Assembly (NCBI GenBank): GCA_004431415.1
Contig: QPMI01000602.1
Location: forward strand, 124,001 to 188,000
Length of the DNA: 64,000 nucleotides
Direction of reading: 5' to 3'
Source of the DNA: Cyanophora paradoxa
Taxonomy: Eukaryota; Glaucocystophyceae; Cyanophorales; Cyanophoraceae
The translations under genes and the position numbers were made by a program. Positions 1 through 10,971 of this stretch are shown here, piece by piece (position 1 is the stretch's first letter; every line of letters starts with the position of its first letter). The notes below the pieces were generated by a model. That model ran no database searches. It was given only the letters and a program-made list of their open reading frames with translations, and had not been told where the DNA came from.

Positions 1-867
1 TCCCGCCGCGAGCTCACTGGCAGCGCAGTGCCGGCATCGCGCAAGCCCCCGACTGAGATCGTGCTCATCTCGCACCTCAAGAGGCCTTTCACCGAGCCTT
101 CGGCGCGCCCAGCTGCCCTCCGTATTAGCGCGCCCTCTCATCGCTGATCCCGTACTCAGCTCCGTGAGCTCCTCTCGGGCTTTGGAAAGGTGCAGAACGT
201 ATGGCTCGACTCGATCAAGTCCAAGTGCTTCGCAACGGTGCGCCACCCCAGGCAGGCCAGCACGGCCTGCTTGCCCCTCATCCCTTTCGGCAGTTTGAGA
301 GCGCAGAGGAGGGCGCCGCGTGCCGCGAGGGGCTCTACAATCTCCTGTGGCCCCCGAGGACAGGGCAGAAGCTGCACGTGGAGTTCTTCACAGAAGCAGA
401 GGTGCACCGCTCGCGTCCAAGAACATCCCGAGCCTGAAGCCCTGTGCAGATGCAGCGCGCCATCGAAGGGAGCCAGGCATCGGCTAGCAGCGCCCCTACA
501 CGCCGCGGGCCGCAGGGCGGCGTCGCGGCAGCAGCGGCCGCTGCTGCCGCTTCCGTGCGTCCCCAGGAGGGGGCTCGCCGGGAGAGGGATGGGGGCCCAG
601 CCGCTGCCAAAGCCACACACGATCAAGGGGCGCGCCATCGCGAGGTACGCGCCACCCACGTGTGCGTTCACCTTTCCCGCTGCTGAGCTGCTGCAGCGCG
701 AGGAAGCTGCAGGGCCACGGTCGCTGGACGAGCTGTTCCGCAAGACGCGCACACGACCTCACATCTACTGGCTCCCGCTGGACCCAGCTGTGGTCGCGGC
801 CAAGCGGGCTGCACAAGCAGCCGTCACAGGCGGCTCCCCTGAGCTCGATGAGAAGGCCGCAGAGTAA
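1..867 (+). CDS. Acinus (ACIN1)-like splicing factor, C-terminal part
   Basis: The 5' part lies outside the window. The visible exons encode the C-terminal RRM-like fold and the RSB motif of Acinus, which joins RNPS1 and SAP18 in the ASAP complex on spliced mRNA. Seen: a first strand near 51-105 (EIVLISHLKRPFT), then LRELLSGFGKVQNVWLDSIK from about 150, a short GT-AG intron at about 238-293, FESAEEGAACREGLYNLLWP, LHVEFFTEAE, a longer intron to about 705, and the RSB signature SLDELFRKTRTRPHIYWLPL. The stop TAA is at 865-867. The RSB motif binds RNPS1/SAP18 in animals; the same role here is inferred from the family. Exon joins before position 150 are uncertain because no clear donor is visible there. 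Confidence 0.8.
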
Positions 868-1093
868 TGTATTGATCTGTGTCACACAGAGGAACGTATT
901 GCATGTGCATCGCTGCGTGCACTGTGTCATGCACTGTGGCATGCTCCTCTGCATGCGCACTCGATTTTAATGCGATTTCAAGGTGGGCGGCTTGCGTTTG
1001 TTCAACTGTTCGAATTCAATTTCAATGCGCTGTGAGCGCGCAGCATTCCTCACTGCCAGTCAAATTGCAAGCTGACATCAATGAAATAAGACA

Positions 1094-1099
1094 TTTATT
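1094..1099 (-). terminator. Polyadenylation signal AATAAA
   Basis: On the minus strand AATAAA lies shortly after the predicted stop of the coiled-coil gene that begins at 2203. The interval 868-1093 separates two converging genes and shows nothing else. Confidence 0.5.
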
Positions 1100-1142
1100 T
1101 GTCTGATGGATTAAGCCATGACTATGTCCAAAACGATTGCAA

Positions 1143-2203
1143 TCATCCGCGCCTCTAAGCAGCAGGAACCGGTGGAAGCAAACTGCATACGACCTCCAGC
1201 AGAGCACAAATATTCTCCTGCAGGGAGGCGCTGTCAGAGAGAATGAGCGCATTCAGAAAACAGAAATTTAAAGAACCTGCAGCTGCGTCTTCTGCCCATC
1301 TGATGCGGAGACCTTCACGAGCAAGAAGGCGACAGTGTGAGAAGGTGTGAGAAAGAGAAAATAGCAGCAGCACCTCAGAGATGGAATCCTTTGTTTTCTG
1401 AATGAGAACTCTTAAAGTGTCTCTTTCCTTGGAAAGCCTGGCTAGTCGTGTAGAGGCTCTTGACTCCTCAATCGATGCCCTGCAATCTCGCATGCGGGCA
1501 ACTTCATCTTCTGATCCGGAAACAGCCTTGTTCTCGAGCTCCGAAATGCGAGCATGCGCGGTGGCTAAGTCTTGCCCCATTGCGGTCAGAGCCCGCTCCA
1601 GGGCCGCATTGGCCTGCTTGAATGCAATTATGCGAGTCTCGCTGCGCGCCTCGGATTCCTTGAGTGCCGAAATCTCTTGTTGAAGGGTTCCAGCCCGGCG
1701 CTCAATCCGCTCATGCTCCGAGTCAAGAGCGGCCCTCAGCTGTGTATTTTTATTACAGGCGCTTCGCAGGCCAGGGCAGCGACGCACTTCAGTTTGAATT
1801 TCCAATAGTTCCTGTCGCTGCGCCGCTGCGGTTTCAATCCTTGCAAAGTTTTGAATTTGGTTTTCGCGAGTCTTCTCTAATCTGATGCCGTACGTCCGGT
1901 CAACACGCGCGCCGCAGCGCATGTGCGCGCGCGAACGTACTCCAACTGCAATTGCCTGACGCGCTCCTCGAGCTGACGCTTGTCTTCAGCGAGCGACTTG
2001 ACCTGTTCGAATTCAATGCGCTGTCAGCGCGCCGCATTGTGGCTACAGCGCCAGCGCTCCTACACCTTTTGCAGCAGGAGCAGGCTCGAAGCGTCCGGCT
2101 GGCGCACGCGAGGGGACCCATCTCGCGGCGAGTCGCAGAACGCGGTCGCGTCGATGCTGTTGCGCCGCGGCGTTGGCGACGCTGGTGCCTCCGCCTGTGC
2201 CAT
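1143..2203 (-). CDS. Coiled-coil protein of unknown function
   Basis: The start ATG at 2203 gives MAQAEAPASPTPRRNSIDAT, a short Ser/Pro-rich head with possible phosphorylation sites. After a short intron the rest is almost all heptad coiled coil (IEFEQVKSLAEDKRQLEERV, then SALKESEARSETRI, then RISELENKAVSGSEDEVARM, then LSKERDTLRVLIQKTKDSIS). At least five introns are needed. The last exons are ambiguous: one frame stops at 1143, the alternative at 1111. I do not recognise the family. The company of TEX9 and CCDC39 makes a centriolar or ciliary role possible, but that is only guilt by association. Confidence 0.6.
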
Positions 2204-2532
2204 CGCTTGCACCTTGCGATAGTGTGCTTATCGGTGTCGCTCAGCGTGCTCCGTTCAATTTACGCTTCAATCCCTCCCTGGGTTAGGCCAAGGAACCCCC
2301 AACCTCGAAACTCGAACCTCGAACTAGGCTCGAAGAGCTCGAGGGGTACACGAGCAGGGGGGAGGGGAGGGACATAGGTCGAGGCTGGGGCATGCATGCG
2401 GTGCACTTGGAGACTGACTGAGGCTACATGAGAAGGGTTACACGACCGGCTCCAGGGGGCAAGGGGGTGAAGAGACAAAGACTGGGGATTTGGTAGATGC
2501 ACGTGTGGCTGCAGGCCTGTGGGGGGCTACCA
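2204..2532. other. Intergenic: TEX9 3' end to coiled-coil gene promoter
   Basis: About 330 bp between two genes on the minus strand. It includes a small cluster of TCGA-containing repeats near 2300-2350 (repeated AACCTCGAA-like units). No gene or clear signal seen. Confidence 0.5.
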
Positions 2533-4655
2533 CTACATGCGCTCTCCAAGCTCCAGGGTGCGGGTGAACTCCTCCTCGGTGAATGCAAGAAGTCGCGCCG
2601 CCTCAATATGAACCTGCCAACATTGGCTGATGCTGCTACCAGTATAGCTATCCGTTGGGAGGGGCAACCTCGTACCTTCTGGCGCTTGAGTACATCAATC
2701 AGTTTCAACTGCTTTTTGAAAGCAAGAAGCAGCTCCGCCTGTTGCAAAGGTATCAATGCAGGACGGTATATGTATTTGCAACAATGGAATCACCTTTTGG
2801 CGTTCAAGTCGTTTAGCATCTTGTTGTGCCTTTTCCAGAGCTTTTCTGCAGTGGCTCTCAATCACCCGGGGCGCTAGCGCTGCACATACGATGCTACAGA
2901 CCTGACAGAATCGGACGTTTCTCTTCCCTGTGAACGGGCTTCTTTCAGCTGCCCCTTCAGCTTCTCCACATCTTCAAGTGCACGGTTTAACCTGCAGGTG
3001 CAAAAATAAATTCTCACAATGCTGCACTTAAAGAGGACTCGCACCGAACTTCTCGGTTTCCAGACTCGCTCTCTAGCGTCTTTTGAATGCGCTGTGCCGT
3101 ATCCAGATCCTTGATACGGTTCGAAAAAGTCACTACACTACATAGAAATACATAGAAATCACTTTTTTTGCTACTCACCTTTTTCGTCACCATAAGTTGC
3201 CGCTCAAGGAGCTCATTCTTCTTTTGAGCTTCCTCAGCTGCTCGTTTTGATTTTTCTGCAACTGCCTGCAGGTCGCTTACAGGTGAGAATTTCGTGACAG
3301 CGAAACAGGCAACGTGCTCAAACCTCCAGAGCTGCATTCGCCTTCAGAAGCTTTTGCCGCTCCTGTTGGGAGATTAAGATTTGCAAACCTTTCGAAATGT
3401 TAGAGATTAGAACTCTACCTCGGCAATCTCAGCGAGAGTCTTGCTAGTCTCCGCAAAAGTGGCGTCCTGTTGAGGTTTGTCAGCAAGAAGATGACACAAA
3501 AGTAAGCGGAAGCACCCTCTGTTTTATCTCCGAAAGTGCTGTCACGGAAAACAGTATGAGCAGAACTAGGGAGAGATACCGCCGCAGAGCAGAGTAAATA
3601 CCTCTGTCAAGCTCCTGCTGGAGAACTGCCACCTTCGCCTTTAGAAGACGCACGGCCGCCTCTGCAAAATTGGTTTGAAGGGAAACCTGGCATTCATACC
3701 ATCAGTCTCACCTGGGCCCAGTCCGTCGGAGTCTACATCAGCTGCTGCATCACGCAATGGCGAAGATCCTCTGCACCAAAAGTTGGCGAGGCATTTACAA
3801 CACAAGTCAAAAAGTCGCCTCACCTGGGCTGTGGCTCGAATTCAGTTGAAGCCGATGCTAGGACAGATGCCATCACATCTCGCTCCCGGCCAGATCGTGG
3901 CCTTTCAATCGATGCAAGCATTAAGCCTTTCATCGCCTCAGCGAAGAGAGAATCACACCTTGCTGTGGAGCTCGTTGGCGGTCTGGATGACGAGCCCTGC
4001 AAGAAACAAATAAATGTTGATTGGAGATGATCAGAAAGCCGACCGGCTAGTACCGGTCGTGGTGCAGCAACGCGAATCGGTGAAGGCGGTGCATCCGCAG
4101 AGGAAGCTGCGGACATCGGCCTGGGTCGAAGCAGGCGTGAGTCTACGGCCTCCACACTCAGCATAAACACAAAACCGAACACCGCATTGGCCCCTGCGGC
4201 GTTGCGCCGCGAGCAAGTTTTTCTTCCTGGTCACGCTGCCGTCAAAGAGATTAGCTGTGGAGGGCTCGGCAAGTTTGCCGAGCACGAACCAGCGCTGCCT
4301 CAGCTTGCCGCATCGCACTCTGCTTCTTGGCTTCCAGTTGCTCATTGAGGCGCCTGAGCATCTGTGTAAGCGTGCGTCGTCGACAAAACGAGCCGTGAGG
4401 GCTCGCCTGAGCTCCACCTCTCGCTGAGACAGCTGGCTCCCAACATCGGACCCAGCGCTTCGTATGTATGTGTCTGCGCGCAGATGAGTATTGCAGCGGC
4501 ACTCCCTGCCTCCGCCAGCGCGCTGGCCGCTCACCGCCCTCGTCCGCGTAGGTGCTCGCAGAGTACTGGCTGTTCCCTGCGCTGCCGCGATCTAAACGCG
4601 CTATACAACGCATCGACCGCAGAAGACGGAAGCGCGCACCGCTAGGGCCCTCCAT
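2533..4655 (-). CDS. TEX9: TEX9-like coiled-coil protein
   Basis: Many short exons on the minus strand encode a coiled-coil protein whose C-terminus is diagnostic for the TEX9 family: LLLAFKKQLKLIDVLKRQK (about 2695-2750), then after an intron VHIEAARLLAFTEEEFTRTL, ending at stop TAG 2533-2535. Upstream exons carry LNRALEDVEKLKGQLKEA, RIKDLDTAQRIQKTLESES, KKNELLERQLMVTKK, FAEAAVRLLKAKVAVLQQEL, a Ser/Pro-rich linker around 3820-4150, and LRRLNEQLEAKKQSAMRQAE near 4290-4350. TEX9 is conserved mainly in ciliated eukaryotes; its biochemical role is poorly defined. The first exon is uncertain: I used ATG 4655, but exons between 4370 and 4655 do not join cleanly. It is head-to-head with CCDC39, which suggests joint control during flagellar assembly. 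Confidence 0.72.
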
Positions 4656-4708
4656 CAAATTCAATTTTCTTCACGGCGTACCCCGGAAGGCAGCCTAAAC
4701 TTGCAAAG

Positions 4709-7700
4709 ATGGCGGAGCCCGTCTCTGGGGCCGATTTCTTGCCCCCGTTTGCCAACTCAGCTAACAAAAAGCTTCATTTCGAGGTGCGGTGCCCCCTGCG
4801 AACGCTCCCGATGCGCCGCGCCCTCCGCCGGAGGCAACGCGCCTGGGGCACCGCTGATAGCTGTAGCATACTGTCGTCAGTCAAGCTAAGCTTTACGGGC
4901 TCTTGCGCTGTTCATGCAGTCTGTGCCAGGCTCGTCTCGCAGTCAGGGCGCCTCAGCTAACACGTACTTGCCCGCAGATCAAAGATGCAGAGAAGAGGAT
5001 CTCTATGGTGGATGTGGAGCAAGATGCAAACGCGGAGCGCGTGCGCGTCATGGAGGAGCACCTCAAGAACGTGCAGATGGAGCTGCTGAACACGCAGAGG
5101 CTCGTCGACGCAAAGAACAAGGAGATCGAAACGGAAGATCACTTGAAGCAGCTAGCCGAGCGCGAGACGGGGCGGGTCAAGTCGGATATAGTCAAACTGA
5201 CGAAGCGTGCAACCGAGCTGCAGGACCAGGTGCGCGCTATGCCGGCTGAAATTTCCATTTAAAATACCTGACGCCGCATCGTTACGGCTGCAGCTGAATA
5301 TCGTCCAAAATGCTATCTTTCGTGGCAACGAGAAGATGGATCAATTCAAGCTGCTTATGAACTGGAATCAAGAAGAGATTGAGCAGTGGGCTCTTGCTGC
5401 TCGCCAGAAGGAAGACGATAATTTAGCTCTGCAGAAGTGCGCGCAGCACTACGCCATAGCCATCCGTTTCTAAGTTCAGTGCTGCAGATATATGAGAGCA
5501 GACGAGCTCAAGCTCAAGGAGCTGAACCTTCAAATCGAGAAGCTTGCGAAGGAGGTTCAAACTAAGAAACGAGAACTGGAATCTGAGGTGAGCTGATCTG
5601 CTTGCGCCAGTTTCTCGCTCTAATCTGGCAAACAGGTCACCGAAACGCAAGCAGCACAAATAGAGCTGGACAAGACGGCTGAAGATTTCCGCCAGCTGCA
5701 CCATGAGCGGCAGGAGCTTGTAACGCAGTGGGAGGAGGCCATTAATGCTATGCAGAAGCGTGATGAAGCGATCCGCGTTGCTGGCGAACACTACGCTGAT
5801 GGCAAGGTGAACGCTCAGTATAGTCCTTGACTTGGCATGAGGACTGGATTTCGATATTCTGCTCTGCAGATGGAGCTAAAAAAACGGCAAGACGTCCTCA
5901 CCGAGAAGAGCAACTTCCTGGAGACGATGAAGGCTAACAATCGGGAAGAGGAAAGCAAGATACAGGTGCACAATTGCAAACGGGAACGTTTAGAACGACC
6001 AGCATTTCTTGCAGCAACGAACGAATAACACATGTCGTTCAGGTTCAGGAGCGCAACCTCGCGAAAATGCGCCTACAGCTGGTTGGGGACCAGCAGGCTC
6101 TGGTCACATTCCAAGATGAGGTCGAAGTCGTAAAGAACACACTCGCCAAGGTGATCTTTATCCTTGATAAGGAAAGACTGCTCTGTTTTTCGCACTGTTT
6201 AAATTGTGCCGCGATTAGGTTGCAACAGACTTGGCTGGAAAAAGAGCAGAAGTTGTCCTTCTTAGGCAAGAGTTGGAAGACAAGAAGCGGAGGTCCGCAT
6301 GACGTTGTTTTGCATATCGCTTTCACAAATTTCATGCGTGCACAGACTCGAGAAGGGCCAGAAGAGTCTCACGTATACAAAGCAGCGGCTGGAGGGTGAG
6401 ATTTCAGCAGCATCATCATTGGAGCAGCGCAGTAAAGAGGCAAGTCAGTGGTTCTGGTACACCCTGCATGCGTTGACTTTTATATGTATCAGGTGGATGA
6501 GATGCACAGGGCTGAGGAGTTAAGGCTGAAGGCCGTTGAAAAAGAGCTGAATGAGCTGAAGGAGAACATGTTCAAGCAGTCTCAAGAGCTTTTTAAGCTG
6601 CGCCAGGAGGAGGCGAACCTGATTGCCGAAATTAGTGGAGCCCAGACTGCCAACAAGAACCTCCAATTGAAAATTCACCGCTTGGATCAGGAGACCTTGA
6701 AGCAGCAAGGTGCGAAGTGCTCGTCGCTCTATGCACACACGTAATCACTGTTAGTACACACGCAGAGCTGATTTACAATGCGGAGTTCCAAATTCAGCAG
6801 CTTGAGCGGAAGGTTTGCAGAGTAGCTGTTTTGTGCCCCGATTTCCTGACACACTTCCAGGTGGCACGTGCTGGTGGTGAGCGGACAGACGAAGAGAAGA
6901 AGGCTCTGAACGCAAGGATAGCTGAACTGCAGAAGCAGTTGGATGAACAGTCTGCTCAGGTACAATTCGAACTAACAAGACCTTTTAACTGTGCTAATAT
7001 GGGGAACACAGTACACAATGCTGGTGCAGCAGTCAAAGAGGCTGGCCGATGAGCTGCGTGCAGCACGCCGTAAAGTTGCGGAGCAAGCACGTGATCGTAG
7101 TACTCTTCAGGAGAAAATTGCGGATCTCAACTTGCAGGTCAGCATTTGTTGCACAAATGAACTCTTCCATGCGCTGATTAGCGGAGTAGAATGAAACCCT
7201 TGGCCGGAAGCTCAAGCAGACCATCCGCTCGAAGGAGGACGTCATGGTACGACTTACCTACTGTCAGAAGGGGAGGAGCGATTCTAAAAGTCGTTCCGTA
7301 ACAGGTTCAGCATGACGTGCTCAAGCTTGATGTCAAACGCTTGCGGGAGCAGCTGGCCTTGCGTGCAGATGAGGTTTACGGGCTTGAAAACCGCAAGTTC
7401 CAGCTGCAGCAGTCCATGGAGCAGCGTGAAAAGGAAGTTCGTATTCTGCTCGACCAACTGAAGATGGAGCTTGTGCGCGCCATTTACTTCAGCAGTCGCG
7501 TGCTTATGCCTTCTAACCTATCCGCATGTTTAGCGATTGGCAGAGGACGAGCGTCATCGCTGCCAGATGGAGCTCAACGAAAAAAGCATGAGAGTGAGAT
7601 CCCTTTTTACTGCTCCGCATGCAATACGCCTCTGATAGGATGGGGCGGACCAGGTTGACAAGCTGGAGAAGAAGTATGAAATCATGCTATCAAGAATTCC

Positions 7701-8718
7701 GCAAGAGGAGGGTGAAGGAGAGAGGACACAAGCGTATTATGTGATCAAAGCTGCCCAAGAACGGGAAGAACTGCAACGGCATGCCTTGCATCGATATGCC
7801 ATCAATGCAAAACTTTTGGCTGACTGCCCCTTGACGTTGTGCAGGGAGGGAGATGAGCTTGATGGGAAAATCCGAAAGCTGGAGCGCGAGGTGAAAGCTC
7901 TGCAGAGTACGCTGGACAAGCTTGTGGTGGCCAACACTGAGTGCGATCGCATGGTTTTCTGCTCCCTTGCAATGCCCTTATGGTTGCTGCGTGCAGCTAT
8001 AGGACAAGCTTCCAGAGGGCAGGAACAAGCGACGAGTCCTTCACTGAAAAGCAACAGCTGGAAGAACAATATGACAAGGTCGTGCGGACAGCGAAGTACC
8101 GGAGACGTGAGCAGGAGGCTCTTGAGCAGGATGTTGGAGCTCTAGACAGCAGGCTTCAGAACCTTGCGCGAGAGGAGGGTGGACTCCGCCAGCGTGTCGC
8201 TGAAGCAGATGCTCGCCGTACCCAGCTTGAACGCGAGGTATTGCTGTTGCATGGGTGCTAGCTTCCCGCTCATTTGGGATCTGACGACAATCTCGCAGAT
8301 TGCTGAGCAGATGGAGAAGAGGGATCGTGCATCACGCACACTTCAGCGGTTGACACGAGAACTGCGGAAAGGGTCAGGGGTGTCGGAGTCGCAGCAGCTT
8401 CCAGTGGAGGTGGACATCCGCCTGCAGGAGATGAAGCTGACGTCGAAGCAAATTCTCTACGCGCTTTCGCAATTGTCGAATGACTATCCAGATGTGGCAA
8501 GCTCATTCGAGCTGGCATGTGCGGAGCATGGCATCAAGCCACCCTCACGGCCACCTTCAGTAGCAGGCGATCGTCCTGGGACACCTGGCTCTGTTCGCTC
8601 CTTGGGCAGTGCTGGATCTCGTGGCTCAGCAGGCTCGCGGCAATCTGCATCATCTCGTGTTTCGCAAGGCAGCCGAGCAGCGCCCCGCCCTGTGGCAACA
8701 GTGCAGCTTGGGTTGTAG
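4709..8718 (+). CDS. CCDC39: CCDC39/FAP59, 96-nm axonemal ruler subunit
   Basis: A long multi-exon coiled-coil gene starting [20 protein letters not shown] at 4709 and ending with TAG at 8716-8718. Segment order follows CCDC39 throughout: [97 protein letters not shown], and the hallmark [19 protein letters not shown] near 7715-7775. The C-terminus is Ser/Gly/Arg-rich ([20 protein letters not shown]), also typical. With CCDC40 this protein forms the ruler that sets the 96-nm repeat of radial spokes and inner dynein arms on flagellar doublets. At least 15 short introns interrupt it. The first exon (to about 4783) is followed by a ~195 bp intron. Only about 50 bp separate it from TEX9 on the opposite strand. 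Confidence 0.93.
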
Positions 8719-9028
8719 CCTCTTTCCCATCACAGCTTCTTTCCACCACTCTGGACACTAGCCTTCAAACCCCCAATCTTGACGACCCTCCCTGTTACCA
8801 CACCCCCCTCTCGTTCACATGCCTAGTGTTGTGTCATCCACTTCCTCTCGCTCACATCCCAACACTGTTGTCCCCTGTTTCTGGCCAGAACGACATTTGA
8901 ACAGTCTTGTGCTAGCTACTCGATTTCATGGGTCTGCAGAACTCGGCACCCACCGGTGCACCTTCAGACGTCAGGATAGAGAGTGGATAGATCGGACCAC
9001 CCTGCCATGGCAGTTAATACTTCATCGC
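8719..9028. other. Convergent 3' region
   Basis: 310 bp between the 3' ends of CCDC39 and the Nudix gene, pyrimidine-rich on the plus strand. No AATAAA hexamer and no gene seen. Confidence 0.5.
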
Positions 9029-10055
9029 TCAACACTCTATCGTGCACACCTTCGCTACGTAATTGCACCAGACTCGGGGTTCCTCTCCACGTAAAGGCAG
9101 TGAATCGATCTGAAAGTCGAAACATGTCACATACTCTGAAGTACACGTTGAGTGAGTGGATAGGAAACCTGTTCAACATCAACCCAAGCAGCCCCGATGC
9201 TTTCAAAGTCTGGGATTTGCTTGGGACTCGCATCTTGATCAACGGGCTCGCCACAAAAAATTACTCTCATTCTGCAGTGTCCCTGTTCAAACATCAGAAA
9301 TCAGGTGCTAAACACTGTCGATAGAACGCACCCGATGTGGTGAGAATTCTACTCTCAAAATCCCTGTTGGTCGGACATCCACATTCGCCTCCTCGCGTGT
9401 CTCCCGAATGCATGCTGCGAGTGGCTGTTCGCCTGCATCAACGTGCCCACCAGGAAGCCTGCCACAAACTTGAGTGCCAAGCAGATTTTTGGCCTGCACG
9501 GGACATACCACCATCCCCAATCAGCAACTTCATGGACGAGCAGGAACTTTCCATCTTTTCGTCGGCAGACCATCAAAGCAAACACTGCAAAAAGGTCATC
9601 GTAGAAAAACCTAAATCGTTCAGAATGCCAACCGTAGAGTTCAGTGCCTCTGTCTCCATCACCACGAATTTCTCCTCTCCCGATTGGCCCATGTGACTCG
9701 TGCAAGTGCACGGCAAAGTTCTGTTGGGGGGGGGGGGGGGTCAAGGCATGGCTTCTCTTTCTTCGAAAAGCTCTGGCGGAAGAGCTGACCTTCTGCTCCC
9801 TTGAGCAAATCGGGCATTTCGCAGATATGTTCTTGTCCTTGCCTGGGGACAGCAGAGGTTGAATTCTCAAGGACAGCAAGACGGGAGGGAAGAAGAATGG
9901 GCACCGTGAAAAAGCGGCATATGGTGCCAAAGTTGATCCTCGGACATTCCTTGACGTCCGCAGTCTGGGCAGCGAAAGGTCTTGTCGTTCCGACTGCGAA
10001 ACGGGTTCCTTGAAGAACTTGCCGAATTTTCTATGTGCGCGTCAGTGAAAGGCAT
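9029..10055 (-). CDS. Nudix hydrolase with two N-terminal C2H2 zinc fingers
   Basis: Start ATG 10055 (MPFTDAHIENSASSS). A first finger CPDCGRQGMSEDQLWHHMPL with a following FH fits C-x2-C...H...H. After an intron comes the second finger, CPICSREQ, an intron ending in a 15-base C tract, then FAVHLHESHGP. The Nudix fold follows: LYGWHSERFRFFYDDLFAVF, then GKFLLVHEVADWGWWYVP, then an intron, then LPGGHVDAGEQPLAACIRET and REEANVDV. This matches the Nudix box GX5EX7REUXEEXGU except that Asn replaces the late Gly. Further exons give RMRVIFCGEPVDQD, PDFESIGAAWVDVEQV and LPLRGEEPRVWCNYVAKV, with the stop at 9029-9031. Nudix enzymes cleave nucleoside diphosphate-X compounds; the substrate cannot be told. 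The fingers could bind nucleic acid or protein. Confidence 0.82.
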
Positions 10056-10393
10056 TCGAGATCGTCGAATTGCTGACCGGCGCCTCGAAGAGAGTCCGTG
10101 GCGCGCTTGAGAGCAGCGCACAGCACGTCTGGAAAGGCTCAAAAAATACAAGAATCGAAATACACGAAAAACAAATCCCTGCACCGATATCGTGTGTGTA
10201 CACGTGCGAGCCCTGCGGTGGACCAGATCAAGACCCACAGGTGCGGCGGGGCCGGCCGGAGCCGCCCCGGTGGGGGCCGACGCGCGGTGGCCGCTGAGCG
10301 CTGGAGAGACGTACGGCCCGCGACAACACTGTGCGAGAAACCGCATCGCGAGAGGCTTCCGAGGGGTCGTATGTAATGCACAGTGTCCGCTCG
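10056..10393. other. Gap without a recognised gene
   Basis: 338 bp between the Nudix start and the small gene that ends at 10394. Open frames on both strands look like GC shadow. The 5' UTR and promoter of the Nudix gene must lie here. Part of it could be a 3' exon of the small gene. Confidence 0.4.
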
Positions 10394-10690
10394 TTACTCC
10401 GATGCTTCGCCTCCTCCTGTGGGGGCGCGCGTCACGCCAAGAAACCAGGCGTACGTAAGATCATACGCTAGCACCAGCGTTTGCTTCACTTCAGCGAGGC
10501 TTGCAGCCCGCGCATCAAGCACGAGAATTTCGTAATCCTCGCGCTTGAGCTGATCCGCGACGAGGCCGGCGTCGAAGTTTACCATAGAGAGGGAGGCTCC
10601 CGAATCAATGGCAGCACACACTGGCTCGCGCAGGGACGGCCCGGCCGAGGCGCTGCCGTCAGCTGCAGTGACCAGCAGGACCCTCGCCAT
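10394..10690 (-). CDS. Small hypothetical protein
   Basis: A 98-residue frame opens with MARVLLVTAADGSASAGPSL and contains alternating beta/alpha character (EDYEILVLDARAASLAEVKQ). This resembles a Rossmann-like or receiver-like half domain, but no catalytic motif is visible. A GTACGC donor and a CAG acceptor near 10420-10460 could remove the last segment and extend the protein at its 3' end, so the C-terminus is uncertain. No family recognised. Confidence 0.35.
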   Translation of the reverse strand: MARVLLVTAADGSASAGPSLREPVCAAIDSGASLSMVNFDAGLVADQLKREDYEILVLDARAASLAEVKQTLVLAYDLTYAWFLGVTRAPTGGGEASE

Positions 10691-10760
10691 GCGCCGGCGT
10701 AAAGCTTCGCACGCCCCCTAGGTTGTACCCCTAAAACGAGTTGACAGTTCACTCCACAAA

Positions 10761-10797
10761 CCGCAGTGCACATCCCACGCTTGTAGCCCGGGCTTGC
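10761..10797 (+). repeat. R1 dispersed repeat, core fragment
   Basis: Contains a variant of the core TGCACATCCCACGCTTGTAG followed by CCCGGGCTTG, the same block found near 14780, 15145, 63340 and 63435 and inverted within the mtnB array. Confidence 0.6.
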
Positions 10798-10856
10798 TAC
10801 TATACAGTACGTGTCGACGTCAACTGCTTCGCATTCCTTCAACTAGTACTGGCCAC

Positions 10857-10940
10857 AGATGAGCCCCCAGGCAAAACTGTCCAGAACTAATGTACTGGCC
10901 TGGCCAGCCCCCAGGCGAAACTGTCGAGAACTAATGTTCT
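10857..10940. repeat. Imperfect tandem duplication
   Basis: Two ~40 bp units side by side, each with GCCCCCAGGC, AAACTGTC and AGAACTAATGT followed by CTGG. They differ by a few substitutions. Confidence 0.7.
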
Positions 10941-10971
10941 GGAGACAATAAAAATATGCAAATCCAGCAAC

